Source: an uncultured Clostridia bacterium (GTDB lineage Bacteria > Bacillota > Clostridia > Oscillospirales > Oscillospiraceae). From it: a stretch of 48,725 nt of DNA. Of this stretch, positions 7,921 to 16,037 are shown piece after piece. The notes below the pieces were generated by a model. That model was not told the origin of the DNA, ran no database searches, and saw only the letters and a program-made list of their open reading frames with translations. The translations under genes and the position numbers were made by a program. Within the stretch, counting starts at the first letter, position 1. Every line of letters begins with the position of its first letter. Where the stretch lies: the NCBI GenBank assembly GCA_947173485.1, contig CAMWFH010000021.1:1-48725 (forward strand), read 5' to 3'.

Positions 7921-9282
7921 CTACATCCCCTCCAGCTGGAATTGGAAGTATTCGTTGCCCAGGCGGATCTCACTGCCCGGCTCCAGGGGGGTCGGTGTGA
8001 AGGGCGGGAGCATGGAGCCGTTCAGATAGGTGTGGTTGGAGGAGTTCTCGTCCTGGATGAAGTAGCTGTCCCCCTGCCGGATGATGGTGACGTGGGTCCG
8101 GGAGACATTGGGGTTATTGATGGTATAGCGGCAGGCGGAACGGCCGATGGTGAAGGGGAAGTCAGCGAGCACGATCCGCTGGCCCGCATGGAGGAGGACG
8201 GCGGTCCGTCCGCCGCCCTGGTCGAAGAGGGCGGTGGTCCCGGCGGTGTCCAGCTGGACGGTGCCGGTCCAGGGACGGCTGCCGCCGCTGCTGTCACCGC
8301 CGCCAGCGGGGGCTGGTGTGTAGGGAGGGGGGGACACGGGCCGGACCGGGGGATAGGGGCTGCCGCCAACAGGGGGGATCTGGACATTGTCGGAGATCAG
8401 CAGGGCCTGCTTCTCCATATCCACCTTCTCCTCGACGTGCTTCTTGCCAAAGAGGCCGAAGGACTTTTTGGCCTCCTTCTTGGCCTCTTTCTCCTTTTTC
8501 GCCTCTGCCTTCTTGGCCTTCTTATCCGGCTTGGCCGGCGTTGGCACCGGCGGCGGGATGACGCCGTCCATGCCCGGGATCTTGATCCCGCCGCTGGCGG
8601 GAGGCGTAGCCTCCTTGACCGGTGGTGTGACCGGCGGCGTGACGGGAGGTTGTACCGGCGGGGTGATAGGGGGCTGCACCGGCGGCTGGGGCGTGGGGGC
8701 CACAGGGCGGGGCGGCGGGGCGGCGGACTTGGGAGCAGCGAACAGCTCCGCGAACTCCTCCAGCCGGAAGGTGGGCTGGATCACATAGCCGATGAAGGGG
8801 GCCAGCCGGGGGGAGGGAGCGCCGCCCACCGGCACGCAGGCGCCCAGCAGGGTCATGAAGAATTTTTGCAGCAGGGGGGAGCTGTCCTCCGCATCGTCCG
8901 CCATGGGGATCAGGGGCAGGAAGGCCTCGCCGTAGCGGTCCACATAGGTCTGGGCCGGGTCTAAGAGGCAGTGGGCGGCCCGGAGGAAGTAGTCGGGCAG
9001 GCCCTGAAGGTCCTGGCAGAGGCTGCCTAGGACCTTGAGGAAGGCCTCCTCGCCCAGATCCCGGGCCCGGTCGGTCAGGCGGTACTTGCCGGTGATGTCG
9101 TGGTACAGGACCACCCGGCCGTCCTCGAACTCCTGGCTGACAGGAAGGATGCCGGGGATCTTGTTGCGCTCCGCCATCGCGATGCAGAAGCGCAGGGGGG
9201 AGCAGCCGTCCTCCATGGTCGCAGCCAGGAAGGTCTTTGGTTCCGCCACGGAGTAGGTCAGACTGAGGATTCCGTTTTTCAT
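7921..9282 (-). CDS. DUF6382-like and FHA domain protein
   Basis: A protein of 453 residues in three parts. The N-terminal ~200 residues look like the DUF6382 domain found with FHA proteins. A long linker follows, first proline-rich (repeated PPVTPPV/PPVQPP), then very Lys/Ala/Glu-rich. The C-terminal ~95 residues form an FHA domain, with FTIGRSACR, NNPNVSRTHV and TYLNGS giving the GR, SRTH and NG residues that bind phosphothreonine. GGGAGG lies upstream of the ATG, and the gene abuts the phosphatase gene without a gap. It is probably a cytosolic adaptor that docks on phosphorylated partners of the Tad machine. Confidence 0.88.
   Translation of the reverse strand: MKNGILSLTYSVAEPKTFLAATMEDGCSPLRFCIAMAERNKIPGILPVSQEFEDGRVVLYHDITGKYRLTDRARDLGEEAFLKVLGSLCQDLQGLPDYFLRAAHCLLDPAQTYVDRYGEAFLPLIPMADDAEDSSPLLQKFFMTLLGACVPVGGAPSPRLAPFIGYVIQPTFRLEEFAELFAAPKSAAPPPRPVAPTPQPPVQPPITPPVQPPVTPPVTPPVKEATPPASGGIKIPGMDGVIPPPVPTPAKPDKKAKKAEAKKEKEAKKEAKKSFGLFGKKHVEEKVDMEKQALLISDNVQIPPVGGSPYPPVRPVSPPPYTPAPAGGGDSSGGSRPWTGTVQLDTAGTTALFDQGGGRTAVLLHAGQRIVLADFPFTIGRSACRYTINNPNVSRTHVTIIRQGDSYFIQDENSSNHTYLNGSMLPPFTPTPLEPGSEIRLGNEYFQFQLEGM
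8612..8700 (-). repeat. Coding repeat for Pro-Val/Pro-Thr linker
   Basis: Within the FHA gene, short GC-rich units coding PPV(T/Q/I) repeat about six times in tandem with small changes. Such a stretch is prone to length change by slippage and marks a flexible linker between the N-terminal domain and the Lys-rich segment. Confidence 0.6.
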
Positions 9283-9298
9283 AAGATCATTCCTCCCA

Positions 9299-9880
9299 TT
9301 AGATCAGCGCGCCGAAGAGCAGAAAGGGCGCTAGGGGCATTTCGGAGTGGATATCCAGCTTCTTCCGCAGGAGCTGGATGATACTGACAGCGGCCAGGGC
9401 CAAGAGGGACCGGGCCAGCACATAGATGACCCCGGGGAAACCGGCGCCGAAGCCGGTCACCGCCAGCAGCAGGATATCTCCCCGGCCAACGGCATCGGGC
9501 CGGACCAGCCGGGGCAGGCCCAGGATGACCGCGCCGGCGGCGGCCCCCAGGAGGGCGTTGAGGAAGAGGGGCAGGCTCAGCCGGGTCAGGTGGACGATGG
9601 CAAGGAGCCCCGCGTAGGCCGCCATGGGCCAGGGGAGGATCTCCCGCTTCGTCAGGTCCGTCAGAGAGGCGGAGAGCAGGCAGCCCCACAGCAGCAGCAG
9701 CGTCCAGAAGCCCTGGCCCAGATCGCCGAAGAGCCACATCTCATAGAGGCCGAAGAGGCACCCCGCCGCCGCCGGGATATAGAAGCGGTGCTGCCGGACC
9801 TCCCGGCCCCAGGCCATCACCGCCGACAGCAGCCCGTTGGCCCCGCCCAGCAGAGCGCCTAAGCAGTACAGTCCTATCAT
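9299..9880 (-). CDS. Second A24 prepilin peptidase-like membrane protein
   Basis: A membrane protein of 193 residues with six or so hydrophobic segments. It carries both A24 signatures, LTDLTKREILP with the first catalytic Asp and VGRGDILLL with the GxGD Asp, and ends with the family-like PLAPFLLFG. It is more divergent than the peptidase at 6635-7156 and has an extended N terminus without the Cys-rich methylase domain of PilD. Its start overlaps the upstream TadE-like gene by four bases (ATGA). Two peptidases in one operon suggest separate substrates, for example Flp pilin versus TadE-like proteins. Confidence 0.82.
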   Translation of the reverse strand: MIGLYCLGALLGGANGLLSAVMAWGREVRQHRFYIPAAAGCLFGLYEMWLFGDLGQGFWTLLLLWGCLLSASLTDLTKREILPWPMAAYAGLLAIVHLTRLSLPLFLNALLGAAAGAVILGLPRLVRPDAVGRGDILLLAVTGFGAGFPGVIYVLARSLLALAAVSIIQLLRKKLDIHSEMPLAPFLLFGALI

Positions 9881-10578
9881 CCGATGATCTTCCCCCGCAG
9901 TCCGCCGGTACTGCCGCCGATCCAGGGGTGGACGGCCACCTGCTGCTCGATGACGAAGCCATCGGTGAAGATGGAGAAGAGGGGGTCCTTGTAGCAGTAG
10001 GTGGCCTTGAGAATGAAGTCGTGGTGGCCGTCGGAGCTCAGGTAGAGGGAGTAGTGGATATCCCCGTCCAGCAGGTCCCGGTTGACGTTCATCTGGTCCA
10101 GGTACTGCTCCACCATCACCTTGACGATCATCCCGCCCCCGGCCTCGCCGGCGGAGGCGACCAGGTAGTTCACCAGGTCCTCCCCCTTGACGGCTCGGAG
10201 CTTATTGGCCAGATTGGTGCTGGCGTTGGCGAACTCCTTCCCGTTGTCCACCAGCTCCGCCAGGGAGTCCAGGGAGATTCCCTTCTGGAAGAAGGAGAGG
10301 GTCTTCTGAGCGGAGTCGCCGAAGTTGTTGAAGGCGTCCACCAGGCCCGTGGCCTGCTCCTTGAGACCGTCATCGAGCTCGAACTTGTCCAGGCCGATGG
10401 TGTTGTCGATGGCGTAGCCGTACTGGGCCAGGACGGACCCGGCGTTGTGCAGGCCGAACTGGACCACCTGGTGCATATAAAAGATGTTCATGAAATTGGC
10501 CAGAAAGACCAGCAGGATGACATAGAACGGCATGACGATGGTGGCCTCCACCGTGATCGCGCCGCGAAGCCTGCCCAT
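9877..10578 (-). CDS. TadE-like pseudopilin
   Basis: A protein of 233 residues with a short positive N terminus (MGRLRG), then AITVEATIVMPFYV and a hydrophobic segment: the TadE-like transmembrane motif with a conserved Glu, resembling type IV pilin leaders. The remainder is predicted to lie outside the membrane and contains a Gly-rich patch and helical segments. AAGGGAGGTGG precedes the ATG. TadE-like proteins are thought to be minor pilins helping Flp assembly. It lies between the DUF5702 gene and the second prepilin peptidase. Confidence 0.82.
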   Translation of the reverse strand: MGRLRGAITVEATIVMPFYVILLVFLANFMNIFYMHQVVQFGLHNAGSVLAQYGYAIDNTIGLDKFELDDGLKEQATGLVDAFNNFGDSAQKTLSFFQKGISLDSLAELVDNGKEFANASTNLANKLRAVKGEDLVNYLVASAGEAGGGMIVKVMVEQYLDQMNVNRDLLDGDIHYSLYLSSDGHHDFILKATYCYKDPLFSIFTDGFVIEQQVAVHPWIGGSTGGLRGKIIG

Positions 10579-10591
10579 AGTGCCACCTCCC

Positions 10592-13402
10592 TTAATAGCT
10601 CATATTGGTGTAGACGGTGAAGTTCAGCCGTCCGTCCCTGCGCAAGTTGGCAGGCATCAGGGCCGAGCCCACCATCAGGTAGTTGATGGAGCCATCCAGC
10701 TGGGCGGAGATATTGACATAGCTGCCCGCCATGGAGAAGCTCTCCTGCTTGCCGTAGCGCATATTGGCCTGGATCAGACTCTGGATGCGCTGGACCTTGG
10801 TCGTGTTGCCCATGAACAGGAGGAAGATGCGCATGTAGTCCATGTAGTTGAGACAGACGTTAAAGCCCTCTCCCTCGTTCTCACCGCTGTCCGGTGTACC
10901 CATGGGGATGTACTTGTTGATGGCCTTGGCGGAGGCCTCGGTGATCTTCTCTTTTATTTCACTGCCTTGGGCTTTCACCTTATCCTGTATCTTTTCACTG
11001 GTGTTTCGGATGGTCTCGTTGACCTTTTGCAGCGCCGCGTCCTTGCCGTCCGTTAAAGCGCTGGACACTTGGCTGCCTGCCTGGCTGCTCATCTGATCGA
11101 CCATATTGCCAAAGCCCAGGCTGTTGCTGCCCATCTGATCGTCTACGTCCTTAGCCCAGTCGCTCATGCTCTTTTGGGCGGTCTGCACAGCGTTGTTCAC
11201 GCCACTGTCGATCGCCTGGTAAGCATCATAGATGGCCTTATTGGTGACCTGCTCCACAGCGGCGGCACCGTCAGCCACCTTGGAATTGATGCCGTCAACC
11301 ACCTTGTCACCGACCTTGTCCACGATCTTACCGATGGCCTTCTGCAAGACGCCCTCTACAGAGAGGGTCCAGCCCTTGCCCTGTTTGAACAGCTGCACAT
11401 CCTCTGCGCCGTCCAGCAGACTGGTCACATCGATGACCGACTCCGCCAGGGCCCAGGCGATCAGCAGCGCCGTGGCCACCAGGGGAGCGAAGGGGCCGGA
11501 GATGGCCGCCGCCAGGGTATTGGCTTGGGAGATCTTCGCTGAATCGGTGAAGATGGCGGCAGTGTTCAGCGCCAGACGGATAGCCAATAGCCGGGCGGAG
11601 ATATCCGCCACACAGGCGGCAGCATTGGTGTGACCGGTGACGATGTACTCCAGCTCCGCCTGGGTGGTGTTGAAAGCCGGGTAATAGCTGTCGCTCTTGG
11701 AATCCAACAGGTAGGTGTTGCTGGCGTCTGTGGCGATCTTCTTGCTGGAGGCGTTGTAGTGCTGGACATAGTTGGGGAAGTAGGCGATGGCATATTCGTT
11801 GATGTACAGGCTGTCCCGGGCGTTCTCCAGCACCTCGCCGATCTTCTTGATCAGGTTCAGCCCGCCCTCTAAGATGCTGTCGATGTTGTCGTCCACATCG
11901 GAGTCCATATTGGGGAACCAGTCCTCGCTGCTGGTCTCTTCTCGGGGGACCTTCAGATCGTCCACCTTAAAAGGCCGCAGGCCGTCTGTATCCGGTTCAC
12001 TGTCTTCTTTAGCCTCGCTGCCGCTGCTCTTTTCAGTCTTGATCTGGGGTGTCATGGCCTCCTCAAAGTCGCGGGCAAAGACGTTCAGCGCGTGGAGGTT
12101 CTGCGACAGCTCGGTCATCAGCTTCCGGCAGCCCGTCCAGGCCGGGTTGCTGATCTCCTCGCCCTTCAGGATCGTCTCCATATAAGGGGAGCCGCCACCG
12201 TTGAAACGGTGGTCGATGGTCATGCTGCCGAGCAAGGTAAAGTTGCTTCGATATTCCCCGCGGCTATCATAGATATTGCTGGTGTACTGCCGGCCCATCA
12301 GCACCAGGTCCATATTTTTCAAAACTTCGCCGCAGCTGCTTTTGGCCAGCTCGATCTCCGGCAGATAGAGCGTTTTGATGTTTTGGTTGTCCGGCTCCGC
12401 GTCCACCTTGGCCTGGAGACCGGCAATGTATGTGTTGTAGCGGTCGTTCAGCTTTTCCACTTTGTCCCGGATGTCGTTGGCCCGCTGGTGGAGCTCGTTG
12501 GCGTTGTTGACGATCCGGTCATAGGTGCGCAGGAGCGTGTCCAAACAGTTTTCATAGGTGGGACGGAGGGCAGACTCATCGTCGCGATCCTCCTCGTCCA
12601 GGGCCGCCCAGGCATCGTCCATGTCCTTGTCAAACTTCTGGACATACTCCCAGGGGTCCTTGTCGGGGAGCGAGCCGGCGTTCAACGGCAGGTTGAAGCT
12701 CATCAGGTCGGGCACATTGGTAAAGAGCATCACGTCATTATTAAAGTCGGAGATCTCCCGCAGCAGTGCCGCCGTATCATTGGCCAGAGCCTCTTTATCG
12801 GAATTTTTATCGTCCTTGGCCTTTTCCAGCGCCCCTTCCATCCGGTCCACGATGGCGAAGAGGCCCTTCACCTTCTCCAAAAATCCCCCGGTGCTGTTGA
12901 GCATCTCGATCGGGGCGCGGTACTTCATATGTTCAATGATCTGGGCCTCCACCGCGTCGGTATTCGCCAGAGAGACGCGGCCGCTGGTGCCCTGAGTCAG
13001 CTTGATGTCAAATTCATAGCCGTTGAAAACGGTCCTATTTTCCTCCCCGCCGCCGGTGACGCCGGTGACAGCATCGACTACGGCCTTGTTGAGGTCCTGC
13101 ACCGCGCTGGTATCCACCGGGATGATCCCCAGGGACTTCTTGGTGTAGTCCGTCAGCAGGTCGGTGACCTGCTTCTCATCCATGCTGTCGGTGGCGAAGA
13201 GGCCGTAGAGGTCGTAGAGCATGGCGTTGTAGTAGGAGAGGACGGAGGTGGCGGCGGAATCCAAGGCCAGCTCCGCCTCGGCCCGGGCCATCCGGTAGCG
13301 GGCGCCGTCTACCAGCACGCCGATCATAGCGGCGTTGGACAGCAGGATGATACAGAGAAAGACGCTGATGGCGCCCCGCCAGGTCTTTTTTACTTTTTTC
13401 AT
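10592..13402 (-). CDS. Large DUF5702-type Tad-associated membrane-anchored protein
   Basis: A protein of 936 residues with an N-terminal anchor (MKKVKKTWRGAISVFLCIILL) that resembles TadE/TadG leaders, followed by the DUF5702 signature ARYRMARAEAELALDSA and YNAMLYDLYGLFA. The long extracellular body is mostly helical with coiled-coil-like stretches and a hydrophobic segment near residues 640-665 (a run of Ala/Leu after GPFAPLV). The C terminus (NLRRDGRLNFTVYTNMSY) is conserved-looking. The start at 13402 has AAGGGGGG before it; the frame is open further upstream into tadE. The role is unknown; the position suggests a surface component or scaffold of the pilus, taking the place of TadG. Confidence 0.82.
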   Translation of the reverse strand: MKKVKKTWRGAISVFLCIILLSNAAMIGVLVDGARYRMARAEAELALDSAATSVLSYYNAMLYDLYGLFATDSMDEKQVTDLLTDYTKKSLGIIPVDTSAVQDLNKAVVDAVTGVTGGGEENRTVFNGYEFDIKLTQGTSGRVSLANTDAVEAQIIEHMKYRAPIEMLNSTGGFLEKVKGLFAIVDRMEGALEKAKDDKNSDKEALANDTAALLREISDFNNDVMLFTNVPDLMSFNLPLNAGSLPDKDPWEYVQKFDKDMDDAWAALDEEDRDDESALRPTYENCLDTLLRTYDRIVNNANELHQRANDIRDKVEKLNDRYNTYIAGLQAKVDAEPDNQNIKTLYLPEIELAKSSCGEVLKNMDLVLMGRQYTSNIYDSRGEYRSNFTLLGSMTIDHRFNGGGSPYMETILKGEEISNPAWTGCRKLMTELSQNLHALNVFARDFEEAMTPQIKTEKSSGSEAKEDSEPDTDGLRPFKVDDLKVPREETSSEDWFPNMDSDVDDNIDSILEGGLNLIKKIGEVLENARDSLYINEYAIAYFPNYVQHYNASSKKIATDASNTYLLDSKSDSYYPAFNTTQAELEYIVTGHTNAAACVADISARLLAIRLALNTAAIFTDSAKISQANTLAAAISGPFAPLVATALLIAWALAESVIDVTSLLDGAEDVQLFKQGKGWTLSVEGVLQKAIGKIVDKVGDKVVDGINSKVADGAAAVEQVTNKAIYDAYQAIDSGVNNAVQTAQKSMSDWAKDVDDQMGSNSLGFGNMVDQMSSQAGSQVSSALTDGKDAALQKVNETIRNTSEKIQDKVKAQGSEIKEKITEASAKAINKYIPMGTPDSGENEGEGFNVCLNYMDYMRIFLLFMGNTTKVQRIQSLIQANMRYGKQESFSMAGSYVNISAQLDGSINYLMVGSALMPANLRRDGRLNFTVYTNMSY

Positions 13403-13415
13403 AGGTCCGCCCCCC

Positions 13416-14039
13416 TTACTTTTTATGACCGGGTCCATTGATCCAGTCAGAGATCAGGGACATATTGCGGATGAACTCCGTAGGTGTGTTCAGAGGCGCG
13501 CTGGCGGTGATCTCCCGCTCGCTGGGCAGCTTGATCCCCACGCTCTCCAGCAGGGAGTCCACCGGGTTGGTGTACTTCTTTTTCACAGTCACCGTCACAT
13601 ACTTTTGCAGCAGGCCCCAGCCCTCGCCGCCGAAGCCGCCCTTGTCCACCTTGGGCTCCCCGGTGGTCTCCTCGCCCAGGGTCACGTTGGGGTTCTGGTC
13701 GAGACGCCACCTGGCGAAGGCCTGGATGTTGGTCAGCCGCTGGCCCTTGTTGCCGTCGAAGATGTAGCGGTAGGGGTCGTGTTCAGTAAAGCTGGGGCTG
13801 GCCGGCTTGCCGCCGGCGGAGCCGGCGTTGGAGGCCTGGAAATCCCAGGCGAGGCTGCCGCCGATCTTGTCCCAATAGGCGGCTCCCCGAGCCGCCGCCT
13901 CCATGGCCGCGGCCCCGGTGACGATGTTCTGGTAGTGGGTCAGGCACATGGAGAGAATGCCTAGAATGGTGAAGAAGATCACCGGGAATATGATGGCCAG
14001 CTCCACTGTCATGGAGCCCTTCCAAGTCTTTTGATCCAT
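13416..14039 (-). CDS. tadE: TadE family pseudopilin
   Basis: A protein of 207 residues with the N terminus WKGSMTVELAIIFPVIFF, a clear TadE transmembrane motif including the conserved Glu of the prepilin-like cleavage region. The extracytoplasmic part has no further motif I can name. It follows the Flp pilin gene after a hairpin and is 13 bases ahead of the DUF5702 gene. Expected to be a minor pilin processed by a TadV-like peptidase of this operon. Confidence 0.85.
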   Translation of the reverse strand: MDQKTWKGSMTVELAIIFPVIFFTILGILSMCLTHYQNIVTGAAAMEAAARGAAYWDKIGGSLAWDFQASNAGSAGGKPASPSFTEHDPYRYIFDGNKGQRLTNIQAFARWRLDQNPNVTLGEETTGEPKVDKGGFGGEGWGLLQKYVTVTVKKKYTNPVDSLLESVGIKLPSEREITASAPLNTPTEFIRNMSLISDWINGPGHKK

Positions 14040-14084
14040 AGAGCATCCTCTCTCTCATTTTTGTTTGGTCAGTGGGTGAGGGAC

Positions 14085-14109
14085 GGAGGCGGGCGGTCAG
14101 CCCGCCTCC
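14085..14109 (-). promoter_or_regulatory. Intercistronic GC hairpin after the Flp pilin gene
   Basis: GGAGGCGGGC (14085-14094) pairs perfectly with GCCCGCCTCC (14100-14109) around a 5-base loop. No T run follows on the minus strand, so it is less a terminator than a possible mRNA-stabilising or processing hairpin that would favour high pilin yield. Confidence 0.55.
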
Positions 14110-14121
14110 GCTGGCAGTACG

Positions 14122-14313
14122 TCAGCCGCCTGTCTCAGTGTTCCCTGGGACATCGCCCACCTTGAAGATCTTGTTCATCAGGTCTGTGACGAACTTGATG
14201 ATGGTCTTGCGGAACAGCAGGGCGATGGCCACCAGCACGCCGATCAGGATGACCAGCTCCACGGTGCCAAAGCCTTCCTCATCCCGCCAAAAACGGGTCC
14301 AAAGCTCTCTCAT
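14122..14313 (-). CDS. Flp1-like pilin
   Basis: The likely major pilin of the Tad system, 63 residues. The leader (MRELWTRFWRDEEG) precedes FGTVELVILIGVLVAIALLF, with Gly at the cut site and Glu at +5 of the mature form, followed by a short tail. This is the Flp1-like pattern seen in Firmicute Tad loci. AGGAGA lies upstream of the ATG. The gene stands between tadC and tadE, and a stable hairpin follows it. A TadV-like peptidase of the same operon should process it, and TadA-TadB-TadC should assemble it. Confidence 0.88.
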   Translation of the reverse strand: MRELWTRFWRDEEGFGTVELVILIGVLVAIALLFRKTIIKFVTDLMNKIFKVGDVPGNTETGG

Positions 14314-14334
14314 GGATGTTCTCCTTTCTTGAAA

Positions 14335-15204
14335 TTATATGCCCATCCCCATGACGGCAGGCGCCACCACAAGGATAATGACCGCGATCAGCATCAGCAT
14401 CATGGGGAACAGCAGCTTGGTAGTGGTCTCCTCGGCGATCCGGTTCGCCGCCGCCTTGCGGGCGGACCACAGCTCCCGGCCGATCTCCCCCAGGGCCGTC
14501 AGCACGTCCGTGCCGCCCCGGTGCATGTTCTGGAGGATGACGGACACGAACCGGCGCATCTCCGGCATATTGCACTGGGTGGTGAGGATATCCAGGGCCT
14601 CCTCATCGGTGGCCCCGTGCTCCATCTTCTCCGCCACCTTGTCCAGCATCTGGTACAGGGGCGTCTCCGACGGCATCTCCTGGGCGATCTTCAGCAGGGC
14701 CCCCCGGAGGGTGAGCCCCGCGCCGGAGAGGATGACGATCTGGTTGGTCAGGTCCGGCAGGTCGATGGAGATGGAGTTATGGCGGGCGGCCACCTTCTGC
14801 CGGGTGTCCTGGAAGGCCGCCCAGACCAGCACCACCGCCAGGGCCAGCCCCAGGGCCAGATAGGTGACGTCCCCGTTCATAGCGGCGAAGAGCATGGTGG
14901 CCAGCACCAGGCCCAGCAGGCCGCCGGTGGCCGCCAGGGCCCAGGTCACCCGGAGGTAGAACTCGATGTAGTCCTTGTCATGGAGCTCCGCCAGGTCCCG
15001 CCGGATGGACCGGTCCAGGTTGGAGGCGTACTTATACTTGATCAGCTCCATAAAGGCGAACCCGGCGGGCATGAAGTCCTTCATGTTGTAGTCCTTCTTG
15101 TCCAGGGCCTGGACGAAGGCGGCGTACTTCTTCTTCCCGCTGCTGTAGAGCAGGAGGAAGAACACCATCACCACCAGGAAGGGGATCGCAGAGATATATT
15201 CCAT
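14335..15204 (-). CDS. tadC: Tad pilus assembly protein TadC (type II secretion F domain)
   Basis: Integral membrane platform protein of 289 residues. It has an N-terminal transmembrane segment (IPFLVVMVFFLLLY), a middle pair of hydrophobic segments and a C-terminal one (VIILVVAPAVMGMGI). The cytosolic T2SSF domain includes the recognisable LPDLTNQIVILSGAGLTLRG, MEHGATDEEAL, MRRFVSVILQ and GIxxALxxIG-like parts. It works with TadB as the membrane base for the TadA motor. It lies just after tadB with a 14-base gap. Confidence 0.9.
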   Translation of the reverse strand: MEYISAIPFLVVMVFFLLLYSSGKKKYAAFVQALDKKDYNMKDFMPAGFAFMELIKYKYASNLDRSIRRDLAELHDKDYIEFYLRVTWALAATGGLLGLVLATMLFAAMNGDVTYLALGLALAVVLVWAAFQDTRQKVAARHNSISIDLPDLTNQIVILSGAGLTLRGALLKIAQEMPSETPLYQMLDKVAEKMEHGATDEEALDILTTQCNMPEMRRFVSVILQNMHRGGTDVLTALGEIGRELWSARKAAANRIAEETTTKLLFPMMLMLIAVIILVVAPAVMGMGI

Positions 15205-15218
15205 AGCCGTATCCTCCC

Positions 15219-16037
15219 TCAGATCTCGATGTCCGTGAGCTTATTGCCCCACAAAAAGCCCACGATGACCAGGGCCAGGGCGATGGTGCAGACCACGCGG
15301 CCGCCGAAGGTATTGAACAGCGGCTCCATGAAGTCCCCGGTGGACTGGGTCAGCAGCACCATCAGCGCCAGGGGCGCGACGGCCATCACTTTCTGCTCCA
15401 TCTTCTTCTCCGCCAGCACCGTGTCCATCTCCTGCTTGGTCTCGATCTTCTCGGTGATGATGTTGGAGCTCTGGCGCATGATCTGCATCAGGTTGCCGCC
15501 GGTCCGCTTGGAGATCTCGAAGATGTGGGCAAAGGTGCGGATATCATCGATGCCGGACCGCTTGGCCAGGTCTAAGAACAGGTCCTCGATATTGGCCCCC
15601 AGGTTCAGCTTGGACACGATCAGCTCCAGCTCCTGGATGATCAGGGTATCCGGGTCCACATACTGATGCTCCATGTCGTCCAGGGCGATGGCCATGGCCC
15701 GCTCCACGCTGTTGCCGGCGTTCAGGGCGGAGGAGAGGGAGTAGAGCATGTCCTTGAATTGCAGGGTCAGCTTCTGCCGCCGCTTCTTGATGATCTCCTT
15801 GGTCCGCATGGGCGGGTACTTGAAGGCCAGCAGGGCGAACACCGCCGAGATCGGCACGGAGCGGTAGAAGATGAAGGCCAGGGCGAACAGCGCCGCCGCC
15901 GCTAAGGCCAGGTAGAACAGGTACTCCGGCTTTTTCATGTAGTAGACGGAGTAGTCCAGCCCGCCGCTCTCGGTGCGCTCCGGCTTTTTGGGCTCCTTCA
16001 CCTTCTTGGCCTTGGGCGCTTTCTCTTTCTTAGACAC
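15219..16037 (-). CDS. tadB: Tad pilus assembly protein TadB (type II secretion F domain)
   Basis: Membrane platform protein of 272 residues. The N terminus is a highly basic Lys-rich tail, then two hydrophobic segments near residues 38-72, a T2SSF domain (FKDMLYSLSSALNAGNSVERAM, read in parts, then SGIDDIRTFAHIFEISKRTGG) and two C-terminal membrane segments. It overlaps tadA by eight bases, so the two are translationally coupled. It forms the inner-membrane base with TadC. Confidence 0.9.
   Translation of the reverse strand: MSKKEKAPKAKKVKEPKKPERTESGGLDYSVYYMKKPEYLFYLALAAAALFALAFIFYRSVPISAVFALLAFKYPPMRTKEIIKKRRQKLTLQFKDMLYSLSSALNAGNSVERAMAIALDDMEHQYVDPDTLIIQELELIVSKLNLGANIEDLFLDLAKRSGIDDIRTFAHIFEISKRTGGNLMQIMRQSSNIITEKIETKQEMDTVLAEKKMEQKVMAVAPLALMVLLTQSTGDFMEPLFNTFGGRVVCTIALALVIVGFLWGNKLTDIEI

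Noticed and set aside
8612..8700. CRISPR-like or satellite repeat
   Set aside because: The units are short, coding and in frame with a Pro-rich linker; no spacers are present.
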